Origin: a virus
IMG/VR virus record: IMGVR_UViG_3300033148_001837
Location: 1 to 35,818 of that record
Strand: one strand, 5' to 3'
Length of the DNA: 35,818 bases
The position numbers and the translations under genes were made by a program. This document shows, piece after piece, positions 1 to 8,127 of this stretch. Positions within the stretch are counted from its first letter, which is position 1, and every line of letters starts with the position of its first letter. Below the pieces are notes generated by a model. The model did not search any database and had not been told where the DNA came from. It saw nothing but the letters and a program-made list of their open reading frames with translations.

Positions 1-356
1 TCAAGATTTTCGTTAAACGTGTCGATATCATGAGAGTTATTTAACTCAAGATCTGCCACCGTTTTACGGATATCTGTTTGAATCGTGGCCGCGTGTGCCG
101 CTCTTGCTGATTTAGCAAAAGCCTGATCGCGGATATTCATATCCTCAGGTATATCAACCCCACCAAGTCGGCCGGTTGCTGCAGCTTCTCCGGCTCGAGC
201 GCCTTCCTGTTGCGCTATGGCGTCGGCCTCTGCATTAAATTGCTTAGAGAAGCCGCTTAATTTTTGCGCCAGGGTATCAAAAGTTTGAGCTTCACCGCGT
301 GGAACGCGGCTAGGCTGAGCGCCTACAGTTGGATCAATTCGTTGAATTTTAGCCAT
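1..356 (-). CDS. Large internal virion protein, N-terminal part (cut by window edge)
   Basis: The ATG at 356-354 overlaps the stop of the upstream gene (TAATG). The reading frame stays open to base 1, giving 118 residues. The product is polar, Ala/Glu-rich and helical, with no signal peptide or membrane segment. It starts MAKIQRIDPTVG and the visible part ends ...DIDTFNENL. The reading frame at the other end of the window (34121-35818) is also open at its edge, runs in the same direction, and continues naturally in character. I infer that the two are halves of one protein of about 684 aa, although joining the window ends directly is one base out of frame. By position after the gp11/gp12-like tail genes it is probably an ejected internal (T7 gp15-like) protein. 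No catalytic motif is visible in this part. Confidence 0.7.
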   Translation of the reverse strand, partial: MAKIQRIDPTVGAQPSRVPRGEAQTFDTLAQKLSGFSKQFNAEADAIAQQEGARAGEAAATGRLGGVDIPEDMNIRDQAFAKSARAAHAATIQTDIRKTVADLELNNSHDIDTFNENL

Positions 357-835
357 TAGCCTCTCAGTCTGTTTCTATTTGCCTGGTCCAATAATGACGC
401 GCCAGCACCAATAACGCCCCTTCTATATCCTGATCGGCCAGAAGCGATAGCCACATCAGCTGCAGATCCAGCGCCAGCTCTCTCGGTTAATATAGCGCCT
501 TCACCAGTTCGTATATCTTCCAGAGCAATATCAGCGCTTGAGCCTTCAAAAAAGGCTATGCCACTAGCTGCGCGTGTCGCATTTTGACTGGCTAAACTTG
601 ATACCAAGCTGCGACGGCGAGCTACTTCTTTATTTTTTGCATCCTGTTTAATCTGGTCCGCTTCAACTCTACCGGAAATTTTTGTCGCCTGACCTCCACG
701 ATACATGGATAACGCGCTTAATCCGGTTAATGCTGTCGCTGCCGAGGGGAGCAAGCTAGCAATACTGGTTGCTGACGCTGCCGCCCCGGTTGTTGCTGAT
801 ATTGCCGAACCGGTACCCATCGCTAATAGTTCCAC
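356..835 (-). CDS. Small internal virion / DNA ejection protein (T7 gp14-like in position)
   Basis: This 159-aa protein starts at a GTG directly after the stop of the tail nozzle gene (TAA|GTG). A GGAGG lies 8 nt upstream of that GTG, so I prefer it to the later in-frame ATG. The first 45 residues are an Ala/Ser/Gly/Thr-rich, weakly hydrophobic segment. A charged helical stretch (about 48-75) and another Ala/Gly-rich region follow. Small proteins with this composition sit between the tail nozzle and the large internal proteins in T7-like phages and are ejected into the host envelope. The assignment rests on position and composition; no sequence motif proves it. Confidence 0.6.
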   Translation of the reverse strand: MELLAMGTGSAISATTGAAASATSIASLLPSAATALTGLSALSMYRGGQATKISGRVEADQIKQDAKNKEVARRRSLVSSLASQNATRAASGIAFFEGSSADIALEDIRTGEGAILTERAGAGSAADVAIASGRSGYRRGVIGAGASLLDQANRNRLRG

Positions 836-2848
836 TTAACTGACCTCCACATCAACGGACACCGCTCGCACGTACATAGGCAATGGATCCGTTTGAGTTA
901 TTGTTATATCGGCTACATGGCTCCACCCGTTGAGCCATACTTCTTTCATACCAGTATATGGATCCGGGATATCTGGAAGCGGTCCAGCCATTGTTCTATC
1001 TGGTAATCGTTTGCCCTCTACTATAATTCCAAGTGATTGATATAAATCAAGCTGAACATGGAAGGGGCGCTTTTCACGCATTAAGCTAGGGCCTGAGGCT
1101 AGGTTAACATTTAAGGGCATTGTAGTCCCTGTTGGATCAAAATTTAACCCTACTTCAACATCAACGCCAGCACGTGCCATCGTAATCGATCCACCTGAGG
1201 GCGTAGCATCAGCCATCACGGCGCCATCAGCCTTAACCCGGCATGATTCTCCATTTAAATGAGATAAGCCGGTTATGGTCGCGCTAGAGCTTTGCGTCTT
1301 AGCGATATTACAATCGGTATAAGTACCCTCGACGGATTGCTCTAAATAATATTTAGTAACTGAGTTTATAACCCGTTTAACCAGGAAGTAAACCTCATCA
1401 ACTACCGATACAACGGATAATATTTCGCCAGCCGTTACCCATTCAGCCCACCCGGCAACACCCTCAGATCTCAGCGTATTTAATACCGCCATGGTGCCGT
1501 CAGTATTAACCACGTAAACCAGGTTGGCGTCGTCGCTTGCTGTGCCTTTTCTGGCCGCTATATCTACCGGTGAATTAATTAAATGGGGCGCCAACAATGA
1601 TATAGGGGACGCGGTATAACCGTCCTCACCAAAATTATAAAGGTATTCACGGACCGCCTTGCCTCGACGTTCGACGAATATAGTCGCGCCATCGATTGCA
1701 ATCGGATCTAATCCGATGGATCCATGCTGTGTTTGATTTTTTAATGTTACCGTAGACGGGGTTAAAATCGCCGAATCTTCAATAAACTCACCGCCTGAGG
1801 TAAATATCTGTAAATGCCGCCCGGATTTAATCGCGCTAATTGCGTTTACCTGGTCTGTATCCATTGTGGCGATAATAGCCTGATCATCTAAACCAGAACC
1901 GGTATCAAAATTAAAAAAGTCGTTGGTTACCGAAGCGATAACCGTTTGTATTCTTTCCTTTGTACCACCAAAAACAAGTCTACCCTGATGAAATGTAACT
2001 GACCTTGGGTAACCTCGGGTAGCGCCCCATATATTTTCGTCCCTTGATGCGCCTATGGTTGTTTCTTCCACATCTATTGCATCGGTGGCGGTTTCCTCGA
2101 CTGATTTCATTATCGGCCAATTTTTTTTACCATCAATACCGTTAAAATACACATCATAAATCAAGCCTGACGGATTAGTTACAACTATACCGCTGCTTCC
2201 TGTGCCAGATAAACCCCATAGAGCTCTCGATATATTGAGTATCTCGGTAGCTGGGTCGGCTCCATAATATATAAGCGCCGTTGTTTCATTATCCAGCTCA
2301 ATTTTATATGTGTCACCAGCTATCCAGCCTACAGGGAAAGTAATCCTTTGAATCTCGTCTGCTCCAGTAGGGCTACTGGCATCATCAAAGCCGTATTGTG
2401 GCACTTCGTCGAAAACAATCGTTGATAGCGTCCATGATGTATGAGAGCCACCGCGCACCAATTTCCTGGGAGCATGGTCCTCATGTACTAAAATCATGGT
2501 ATCGGCTGATTGAGTCCAGCGTAAAGCGGGTAATTGTGCCAGCGTCCAGGGTGTTGTTACATTGGCCTGACTAACACCATCCTTAAATACTTCTAAATTT
2601 AAATTAGTTAAAACAAATAAATAAGTTTGTTCGACGTTAAAAGAAAATGAAGCTAATCGACCATCTAATCCAATATCGTGAACGAACCCCATACCAGGGC
2701 GACGCTTAAAGCCGCCTTGAGGAGTGCATAAAATATTAGTGCCAACACTAAGCCCGGAGTAATATTTCTCGATATCAACCCTGGAAGCTAATCGAGGATC
2801 CAATACGCCGGAATTAAACGTGGATTGCAGGCTAAGATTTTTAGCCAT
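836..2848 (-). CDS. Tail tubular protein B / tail nozzle (T7 gp12-like)
   Basis: The 670-aa length is close to that of T7-like nozzle proteins. The N-terminus has the family hallmark: an ASRVDIEKYYSG segment followed by a GGFKRRPGM segment (residues about 20-55), which I recognise from phage nozzle proteins. The rest is beta-rich with several YLF/YVV strands. It forms the distal tail tube that docks on the gp11-like adaptor. The gene overlaps the upstream adaptor gene by 8 nt, as expected for a translationally coupled pair, and is followed directly by the small internal protein gene. Confidence 0.9.
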   Translation of the reverse strand: MAKNLSLQSTFNSGVLDPRLASRVDIEKYYSGLSVGTNILCTPQGGFKRRPGMGFVHDIGLDGRLASFSFNVEQTYLFVLTNLNLEVFKDGVSQANVTTPWTLAQLPALRWTQSADTMILVHEDHAPRKLVRGGSHTSWTLSTIVFDEVPQYGFDDASSPTGADEIQRITFPVGWIAGDTYKIELDNETTALIYYGADPATEILNISRALWGLSGTGSSGIVVTNPSGLIYDVYFNGIDGKKNWPIMKSVEETATDAIDVEETTIGASRDENIWGATRGYPRSVTFHQGRLVFGGTKERIQTVIASVTNDFFNFDTGSGLDDQAIIATMDTDQVNAISAIKSGRHLQIFTSGGEFIEDSAILTPSTVTLKNQTQHGSIGLDPIAIDGATIFVERRGKAVREYLYNFGEDGYTASPISLLAPHLINSPVDIAARKGTASDDANLVYVVNTDGTMAVLNTLRSEGVAGWAEWVTAGEILSVVSVVDEVYFLVKRVINSVTKYYLEQSVEGTYTDCNIAKTQSSSATITGLSHLNGESCRVKADGAVMADATPSGGSITMARAGVDVEVGLNFDPTGTTMPLNVNLASGPSLMREKRPFHVQLDLYQSLGIIVEGKRLPDRTMAGPLPDIPDPYTGMKEVWLNGWSHVADITITQTDPLPMYVRAVSVDVEVS

Positions 2849-3410
2849 TTAATCCACCGCTAAATCCACCACCTCTGACGTCAACTAATGGATTATCGTC
2901 CATTGAATCCTGCGGTTGTTGCTGGCTATCTAAAAATTTTGCTCGTCTTAACTGTTTTTCAAACATGCCATTATATAAGTCACCGGTCGCCTTGTTACTG
3001 GTTACAGGAACCGCAAATTTAGCCGCTAACAGATACTCCATTGCCGTAACAAAATAAGCAGGTAGCTCGCTTTCTGCTATCCGGTAACGGTAATCGATCT
3101 CTACTTTTGTATTATTACTGTAAAGATTGTCACCGAAAATTTTATATGTGCTAGAGGGATAAGTCCGGTCCAGGATAAGCATTTCAGTCGGGATCTGATA
3201 AGCATAATCAAACTCATTTTGAGGGATCGCGGTTAGCCTAGATAAAGAAACACTCTTTTTTGTAGCAAAGTGCCATCGATGCAAGGTAAGTAGATCCTCA
3301 TAGGTGGCATCATAAAACGCCTCAGCTTGCTCGTTTTCGCTGAGCGCTGATATTTTATTATGCCCTATTAATAATAGAGCTGTGCTGCAGATTGAAACGT
3401 CGCTAGCCAT
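2841..3410 (-). CDS. Tail tubular protein A / tail adaptor (T7 gp11-like)
   Basis: This 189-aa protein has the typical adaptor start (MASDVSICSTALLLIGHNKI), then an acidic helix and the 'YEDLLTLHRWHFATKK' region that is characteristic of T7 gp11-like head-to-tail adaptors. The middle carries aromatic-rich strands (about 65-110). The C-terminus is Gly/Asn-rich and disordered. The adaptor ring connects the portal to the nozzle. The gene overlaps the nozzle gene by 8 nt and is preceded by a short 35-nt spacer. Confidence 0.88.
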   Translation of the reverse strand: MASDVSICSTALLLIGHNKISALSENEQAEAFYDATYEDLLTLHRWHFATKKSVSLSRLTAIPQNEFDYAYQIPTEMLILDRTYPSSTYKIFGDNLYSNNTKVEIDYRYRIAESELPAYFVTAMEYLLAAKFAVPVTSNKATGDLYNGMFEKQLRRAKFLDSQQQPQDSMDDNPLVDVRGGGFSGGLNG

Positions 3411-3445
3411 TATTGTTTCCTATATATCTGTCGGATCTAGGGTTT

Positions 3446-4687
3446 TCATGGATTAATCACTTTATCAAAGTATATATTTTGCTTCTGTGCCGCGCCTTCT
3501 TTAGCGTCACCATATACCGCAAAAGTCTCTCCACCGCTATCAAATAAGAATGTTTTATAATTATTTGTTGAATCAGGCGTATTGTCTCCAAATAGCCCGT
3601 AATAAGTAGGAGTATTAGGATTTGTTATATCAAAAACCGCCGTGCCTGTTTGTCCGTTGGCTAAATAAATATAGCTATTATGAATATCCAGCCCGAGGAT
3701 AGGCTGATCCCCTGCTCTAATCCAAGTATCGTTATCCGTAAAGCCTATCGGCGCGTGCTTCCAATCATTAACGTCAACGGCTGTAGGGCTAGTAATATCC
3801 ATCACCAATAAGCCGCGTTCTGCTCTATCTACATTACCGCCTATGTTATTACAGCAATATATGTACGTGCCATCAGTCACAACATCACGGATTCTTAATT
3901 GAACCGAACCATCGCCATAAGGATCAACTAAAGGCGCATCATACCATTGAGGGTTAGTAGGTGCTGCTCTGTTGGTTACATCTAAAGCTAGAATACCATT
4001 ACCATGATTAGCTAAATAAACCCAATTAGCGTTATAGCATATCCTTGAGGTTTCCCACTTCATGCCTACACCTAAATCAGCCGTTTCTAAATCAGCTTCA
4101 TCATAAGCACCGTGTAGCACCATAGCGTTAGGAGTAGAAACATCTAAAACAGTTAAACCATTAAATTGAGACGCTAAAAATAAATAAGTACCATCTGTTG
4201 CCATGCCTTGATACCAGTCATTGCCGTAGCTTGTGCCAAACGCCACCGGTTTAGGGCTCATATCCGCAGGGCGATAAGTATCTAAATAAGAAGGAGTTGA
4301 TGGGGTTGATATATCATACGATGCAACCATGCCAGTCTCGTTGCTAATATCCCAATCAACAGCACGACCACAAGCAAACAAGGTTGAGCCGATAACTAAA
4401 ACATCAGTTACCGGCATTGATGACTGAACCCCGTTTTCATCCTTAAATCTAATCGCTGTGCCTGTTTGAGTTGGGTTTTCAGGATCGCTTATATCAATCA
4501 CCCATATACCGTCTGTATCCGCAGCAACATACATAGTCGTGCCTGATATGGCGTAATCCCAAACGGCAGAGTTACTATTTGTTTGATTTACATCAATAGC
4601 AGACTTACGAATAAACTGTAGCGCCTTGCTTGCGCCCTTAGTTTTATAAGCCTGTGGTTTAGCTATGTTATAAACAGTATCAGCCAT
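3446..4687 (-). CDS. Beta-propeller protein with LVIVD-type repeats, virion-associated
   Basis: This 413-aa protein contains about six repeats of the form 'G-x-Y/L-(aliphatic)-A-x-x-x-x-G-(aliphatic)-x-V-x-D-I-(S/T)-x-P'. Examples are GIWVIDISDPENP, GLTVLDVSTPNAM, GILALDVTNRAAP and GTAVFDITNPNTP. They match LVIVD repeats, which fold as beta-propeller blades. There is no signal peptide, so it is not exported by Sec. It lies between head-decoration-like genes and the tail adaptor and abuts the next upstream gene (stop and start share one base). I infer a capsid or tail decoration or an adhesion role. LVIVD proteins are common on bacterial surfaces, so acquisition from a cellular source is plausible. 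Confidence 0.75.
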   Translation of the reverse strand: MADTVYNIAKPQAYKTKGASKALQFIRKSAIDVNQTNSNSAVWDYAISGTTMYVAADTDGIWVIDISDPENPTQTGTAIRFKDENGVQSSMPVTDVLVIGSTLFACGRAVDWDISNETGMVASYDISTPSTPSYLDTYRPADMSPKPVAFGTSYGNDWYQGMATDGTYLFLASQFNGLTVLDVSTPNAMVLHGAYDEADLETADLGVGMKWETSRICYNANWVYLANHGNGILALDVTNRAAPTNPQWYDAPLVDPYGDGSVQLRIRDVVTDGTYIYCCNNIGGNVDRAERGLLVMDITSPTAVDVNDWKHAPIGFTDNDTWIRAGDQPILGLDIHNSYIYLANGQTGTAVFDITNPNTPTYYGLFGDNTPDSTNNYKTFLFDSGGETFAVYGDAKEGAAQKQNIYFDKVINP

Positions 4688-5190
4688 TACGAGCCTTTTA
4701 TTAAGGTGATTCTATAACTCTCTAAAATCATGGTGTCGGCAGCATCACCACACCATGCCACAAACTCAATATCAACATCTGCTGTTGTGTCTACTGCCGA
4801 AGTTTCCATTGCTGTTGTCGTTGATCTTATATAATGATCGTCAAGACCTTTACCCATAAATTTTTGAGAACTTGTGCTGTTGTTGTTACTTATAACCGAC
4901 TTAAAGTTACCCGATATATTTGTACCACCGGCACCATTCCTGATAAATACCTCTGTAGCTGCGCCAAATCTGACTTTTGAGTTATAAGTCCCTGCTGTGC
5001 CAGTTTTACTAAACATAAACTCTATTGAGATGGAATCATTGGGCCCCATTGTGCCAGCAGGGAGTGTATAGGTTTTGATGGCAACATTGGCTGTTGTGCC
5101 GTTTGTTGGTTCGGGTGTATTACTGGCCTCAAGCAACCTAATAGAATCGTCAGGCGTTCCTGATATGGTGGATTTAACAGAAGTAGGCAT
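4687..5190 (-). CDS. Predicted beta-sandwich virion accessory protein
   Basis: I do not recognise a named family. The 167-aa product is Thr/Ser/Asn-rich with alternating hydrophobic residues throughout, as in a beta-sandwich or jelly roll. It has almost no charged helix and no signal peptide. The stop abuts the start of the propeller gene and the start lies 1 nt after the 5192-5491 gene, so the three genes form one tightly coupled group. The composition resembles phage head or tail appendage proteins. A capsid fibre or adhesin component is an inference from place and fold. Confidence 0.6.
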   Translation of the reverse strand: MPTSVKSTISGTPDDSIRLLEASNTPEPTNGTTANVAIKTYTLPAGTMGPNDSISIEFMFSKTGTAGTYNSKVRFGAATEVFIRNGAGGTNISGNFKSVISNNNSTSSQKFMGKGLDDHYIRSTTTAMETSAVDTTADVDIEFVAWCGDAADTMILESYRITLIKGS

Positions 5191-5191
5191 C

Positions 5192-5491
5192 TTAAACTCC
5201 CATAGTTACAGTGACAGTGCCGGCGGTCCGCGTAGTTACATTAGCTCTAACTAATTTCCATGGTGCACTAGAAACAAAACCGTCTGTCTCATTATTAGCG
5301 GCTAAACTAATTGTACCCATAACGATCCATTGGACACCATCGTTTGAAACCTCGATATCTACTACTGTGGTGGTCCCGCTTGCGTCATTAGTCGCTTGAA
5401 ATGTTACTGTCTCCTCCATATCAGCAGGAGAACCGGCACCCGTAGCCGCTGCGGCACCGAGCAAAACTACATTGTGCTTATATTTAGACAT
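5192..5491 (-). CDS. Small beta-rich virion accessory protein
   Basis: This 99-aa protein has a hydrophobic/Ala-Gly N-terminus, then strands such as VTFQATN, VVDIEVSNDG and WIVMGTISL, and a short beta C-terminus. Small proteins with 'I-E-V-S-x-D-G-x-x-W' strands occur in phage head/tail decoration modules and in carbohydrate-binding folds. The start follows a GAGGAAT Shine-Dalgarno sequence that sits just after an intrinsic terminator. Its expression therefore depends on readthrough from the capsid genes. Exact role unknown. Confidence 0.6.
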   Translation of the reverse strand: MSKYKHNVVLLGAAAATGAGSPADMEETVTFQATNDASGTTTVVDIEVSNDGVQWIVMGTISLAANNETDGFVSSAPWKLVRANVTTRTAGTVTVTMGV

Positions 5492-5505
5492 TATTTATTC
5501 CTCAT

Positions 5506-5537
5506 AAAAAAGGCACCAAGCCGTTAAGCCAGGTGCC
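5506..5537 (-). terminator. Intrinsic terminator between capsid and accessory virion genes
   Basis: On the minus strand GGCACC (5537-5532) pairs with GGTGCC (5517-5512) across a 14-nt loop and is followed by six U residues (5511-5506). It lies 14 nt before the start codon at 5491. I see no new promoter behind it, so it should lower rather than abolish expression of the downstream tail genes relative to the capsid genes. Confidence 0.75.
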
Positions 5538-5584
5538 CTGCCCTGAATAGCCTAACATTGTTAAGCATACCCATTCTGTTACGA

Positions 5585-5851
5585 CTAATCGCCGTCTGTT
5601 TCTGGAACTGTTAAGCCGTCAGATACATCAACCACGCCAGCCGCGTTACTTAACACGTTTACGAGGGTTGTAGATGGAACATTTGTATCACAAACGAATA
5701 TAACATCGCGAATATCGAGCAAATCAGAGGCATCATTAAAATAACCCTCTGTATTTACGTCAGCAATAGGATCTAGCGTACTGTACATCCATAAGCGAGG
5801 GGAAACACCACCAGGGCCGACCTGGTATAAACCACTAAGTGAAAAAGACAT
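5585..5851 (-). CDS. Small head-associated (decoration-like) protein
   Basis: This 88-aa product starts MSFSLSGLYQVG. Its central pattern is 'P-R-L-W-x-Y-x-T-x-D ... GYF(N/D)DA-x-x-L-x-x-x-D-x-I-x-V'. I associate this arrangement with small conserved phage proteins encoded immediately downstream of the capsid gene. It is beta-rich and acidic at the C-terminus. It lies 35 nt after the major capsid gene with a clear AAGGAGG-type ribosome site and ends before an intrinsic terminator. A decoration or cement role is inferred from position. Confidence 0.6.
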   Translation of the reverse strand: MSFSLSGLYQVGPGGVSPRLWMYSTLDPIADVNTEGYFNDASDLLDIRDVIFVCDTNVPSTTLVNVLSNAAGVVDVSDGLTVPETDGD

Positions 5852-5886
5852 TTTTAAGTCCTCTTAAATTAATAAGGAGGGTAGAA

Positions 5887-6717
5887 TTACTCTACCCAGC
5901 CGATTGATACAATGCCGTTTCCGTTTCGAGAAACTGAGCCCGCTTTCATAACGCCGTTACATAACCAAGAGGTTTTCTGAGCGATATAGTTTACTTCTGC
6001 TTTGATATCGATACCGATAGCAAGGCCGACCGCTTTCTTGTGATATGCGAAGCTTTCCGCGTTACCTGTTGTTACTGGAATACCGCCTTCGTCGCGATCT
6101 TCGATAACTTTCCAATTAAAGCCCATCCAGCCATCGTTCACACCGGCCGAGATAAGCGTTTTAACGGTATTATAGTCGGAGCTGTTTACTTCTGTCTCAG
6201 CAAGTAAATCCTCACAACCGTCACCGGTTAATAGGAAAGTACGATCGCCAGCTGGCACACCTTTTTTAACTAGGGCTGTATTAGCCTGGTTAACTTTTTC
6301 AAAGGTAAGAGCCGTTGAGCCGTGGGCGATTGTTGCAGCTGGCGAGCCTTCTGCATCACAAGCGTCGATAATCAGTTGATCAAGACGACGACCTAGAGCG
6401 CTAGCAATAGCCTCAGATAATTCGCTTTGTTCGTCGAAGTTAACTTCTGCCTGATCAAAAATATCTGTATATTCTGGAGCGTTCCAGTTTTCAAGAGTAC
6501 AGTTAATTAAGTCGTGAACTACGTCCATTGGAGTTACATCGGCCTGGCTAGGCTTTTGATTAGCCATACCTTTACCCATGTGACGGAATTTGTAAATATC
6601 GCCTACAACATTGTTACGAATTGTTACGGTGTTACGAAGTGAACCAGTACCCTGGAACTCTTGCAATACCATATCATCGAACTGCTGTTGAGCTGCTGCT
6701 GATAGAGTTTTAGACAT
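5887..6717 (-). CDS. Major capsid protein
   Basis: This 276-aa protein is encoded two genes after the portal in the canonical order portal, small protein, scaffold, capsid, decoration, tail adaptor. It lacks membrane segments and has the mixed alpha/beta composition of HK97-fold coat proteins. A helical stretch lies at about 95-120 (SELSEAIASALGRRLDQLII), followed by a 'F-E-K-V-N-Q-A-N-T-A-L' spine-helix-like segment. It has its own promoter/terminator leader upstream (6718-6945), consistent with high expression. The start is chosen from the GAGGATGGCATA-ATG context. No proteolytic delta domain is apparent. Confidence 0.85.
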   Translation of the reverse strand: MSKTLSAAAQQQFDDMVLQEFQGTGSLRNTVTIRNNVVGDIYKFRHMGKGMANQKPSQADVTPMDVVHDLINCTLENWNAPEYTDIFDQAEVNFDEQSELSEAIASALGRRLDQLIIDACDAEGSPAATIAHGSTALTFEKVNQANTALVKKGVPAGDRTFLLTGDGCEDLLAETEVNSSDYNTVKTLISAGVNDGWMGFNWKVIEDRDEGGIPVTTGNAESFAYHKKAVGLAIGIDIKAEVNYIAQKTSWLCNGVMKAGSVSRNGNGIVSIGWVE

Positions 6718-6854
6718 TATGCCATCCTCAAAATCGTTAATAAAATAATTAAGCGATCCGGGTATCCACTAGGTGGGCCGATTCTAATGCTTTTCGTTGC
6801 ATTGTTCCGACTACTTTAAGCGGGCCTCGTTTGAGGGTGTCCGATATTGGTAGT

Positions 6855-6883
6855 AAAAAGGCTGGCCCCCTGGGGAGGGGCCA
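6855..6883 (-). terminator. Strong intrinsic terminator upstream of the capsid gene
   Basis: On the minus strand TGGCCCC (6883-6877) pairs with GGGGCCA (6869-6863) across a 7-nt loop. After GCC comes a run of five U residues (6859-6855). It lies downstream of the promoter at 6917-6945 and upstream of the capsid start, so transcripts from that promoter would end after about 55 nt unless they read through. Confidence 0.8.
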
Positions 6884-6916
6884 ACAATAAAGGCCGTTTC
6901 CTAAGCCATTGAAGGT

Positions 6917-6945
6917 AATATAGTCAAACTATTGTCTAGTGTCAA
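6917..6945 (-). promoter_or_regulatory. Near-consensus sigma70 promoter upstream of capsid gene
   Basis: On the minus strand a perfect -35 box TTGACA (6945-6940) is followed by a 17-nt spacer and TATATT (6922-6917). The -35 box directly abuts the end of the scaffold gene. Predicted transcription starts near 6910. It has no 13-bp palindrome of the early promoters, so it is presumably not under the same repressor. Confidence 0.75.
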
Positions 6946-7794
6946 CTATCCGACTACAGTTTGTTTCGGCGCTGATCCATAGAAATCATTATAAGCCTTA
7001 TCAACCTTAGCTTTATAAGTTGGGTCGATGCTCATTAACCTATGGCCATTCTCATCCTTTTTAGCCGCCATTTCTTTCAGTGACTCGGGGGTTACACCGG
7101 TTTGCCCTGGCGTGAAATCACCAGGATTAGGTAATTTATGGCCCTTAGTTAAGCCCATCATTGCCTCTAATACCTGAACGCCGGCCGCTGTGCTAGCTAC
7201 GCCACGAAACGCCTCGTATTCTTCTGTGCTTAGATTAGCTGTGCCGAAGTCCGCTAGATTTTGCAAACGTCGATCAGCATTATCGCCCAGGGTTTTCATT
7301 TCTGTATCGGTGCTAGTTTGATTTAACTCAGCTTCACCAGCAATAAAAGCATGAAGTAAACCAGTAACATGCTCCTGACTTAAATTCTTTTCTTTTGCAT
7401 AAGCCAAAACTTTATTAATTGACGGGTTGCCCTCAATAAATTCACCATCAACACCCTCAGGCATAGTTAACTCGTAATCACCTTCTGGTGCACCGGTTAA
7501 CGTGGACGATTCACCTAGCTTCTTTTCAAGGTCGCTATAAGCTTTAGCCTGGTCCTCAACGGTTTTGTATTTGTCCTTTTTAAACCATTCTTGATCGCCG
7601 TCGCCGCCCGATCCATCACCAGCGCCATCGCCATCACCGGATCCATCGCCGGCACCATCACCGCCGTCGCCTTCGCCACCAGATTTTCCAGCTGGTAACA
7701 TTGATCCATCACCGCCGCCACCTCCGCCGCCGCCATCATCGTCACCGTCGGCCATTGAGTGGATTTTAAATAACCAGTACTTATCTATTTTCAT
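6946..7794 (-). CDS. Capsid scaffolding protein
   Basis: This 282-aa, very acidic protein lies between portal and capsid genes. Its N-terminal 70 residues are a Gly/Asp/Ser low-complexity tract. Helical segments follow (YKTVEDQAKAYSDLEKKLGE, and about 120-215), then a C-terminal Lys/Ala-rich helix (AKVDKAYNDFYGS). This composition and location are typical of podovirus scaffolds, which guide coat assembly and then leave. I keep the start at 7794 because a GGAG lies upstream of it. An alternative start at 7755 (MADGDD) resembles other scaffold N-termini but lacks an obvious ribosome site. Confidence 0.8.
   Translation of the reverse strand: MKIDKYWLFKIHSMADGDDDGGGGGGGGDGSMLPAGKSGGEGDGGDGAGDGSGDGDGAGDGSGGDGDQEWFKKDKYKTVEDQAKAYSDLEKKLGESSTLTGAPEGDYELTMPEGVDGEFIEGNPSINKVLAYAKEKNLSQEHVTGLLHAFIAGEAELNQTSTDTEMKTLGDNADRRLQNLADFGTANLSTEEYEAFRGVASTAAGVQVLEAMMGLTKGHKLPNPGDFTPGQTGVTPESLKEMAAKKDENGHRLMSIDPTYKAKVDKAYNDFYGSAPKQTVVG
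7600..7745 (-). repeat. Low-complexity Gly/Asp codon repeats in scaffold gene
   Basis: Short tandem units of the GGC-GAT-GGT-GCT-GGC-GAT-GG type are reiterated and encode the Gly/Asp-rich tract of the scaffold protein. The repeats are imperfect, so they are an ordinary slippage-prone coding repeat and not a separate element. Confidence 0.7.
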
Positions 7795-7818
7795 TATGGG
7801 TTTCTCCAGGGTAGAGAG

Positions 7819-8127
7819 TTAAGAGCCTTCTGCAAGCTCGATGTTTAAAAGAATTTGACGGACCATATCAGCGCGGCCCTCTCGAATACCTGCCTCGAAT
7901 TGTGTCGCGCTAGGTGTTACCGTCGGTTTTAAAAGTGTTTGTTTGATCATAATGCCTAAGATTGTAGATCCAGCATCATTTTGGACGAAAGCCTGGTGAA
8001 ATAAACTAGCCAGGCTACGGCCTTCTTTTTCCTGTTCCTTTTTTATTTCGTCAAAGGCAGGGCCATCTAGATCCAGAGCGCTCCAGCCCTGGATCTTTTT
8101 TAGTAACTCTTGTGATTTTTCGTTCAT
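7819..8127 (-). CDS. Bbp19-like phage structural-region protein
   Basis: The 102-aa product resembles the Bbp19 family first named in Bordetella phage BPP-1. After an N-terminal charged helix it has the segment 'F-V-Q-N-D-A-G-x-x-I-L', then a short helix and a 'G-x-R-E-G-R-A-D-M-V-R-Q-I-L' C-terminal helix. In relatives this gene also sits between portal and scaffold/capsid genes. It overlaps the portal stop-start region by 4 nt (ATGA type). Function is unknown; a head morphogenesis role is inferred from location. Confidence 0.65.
   Translation of the reverse strand: MNEKSQELLKKIQGWSALDLDGPAFDEIKKEQEKEGRSLASLFHQAFVQNDAGSTILGIMIKQTLLKPTVTPSATQFEAGIREGRADMVRQILLNIELAEGS

Larger units (their letters stand above)
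6718..6945 (-). promoter_or_regulatory. Capsid gene leader region
   Basis: This 228-bp gap between scaffold and capsid genes is large for an otherwise compressed late operon. Reading on the minus strand it contains a near-consensus promoter (6945-6917), a strong intrinsic terminator (6883-6855), small hairpins such as AATGC/GCATT and CCAC-CTA-GTGG, an AT-rich TTAAT/ATTAA hairpin, and the capsid ribosome site. There is no convincing reading frame in it. It is best read as a structured 5' leader that sets capsid mRNA level. Confidence 0.6.

Noticed and set aside
7515-7745. A 76-aa minus-strand frame rich in Met and Ala inside the scaffold gene
   Set aside because: It is a shadow of the Gly/Asp repeat tract of the scaffold read in another frame.
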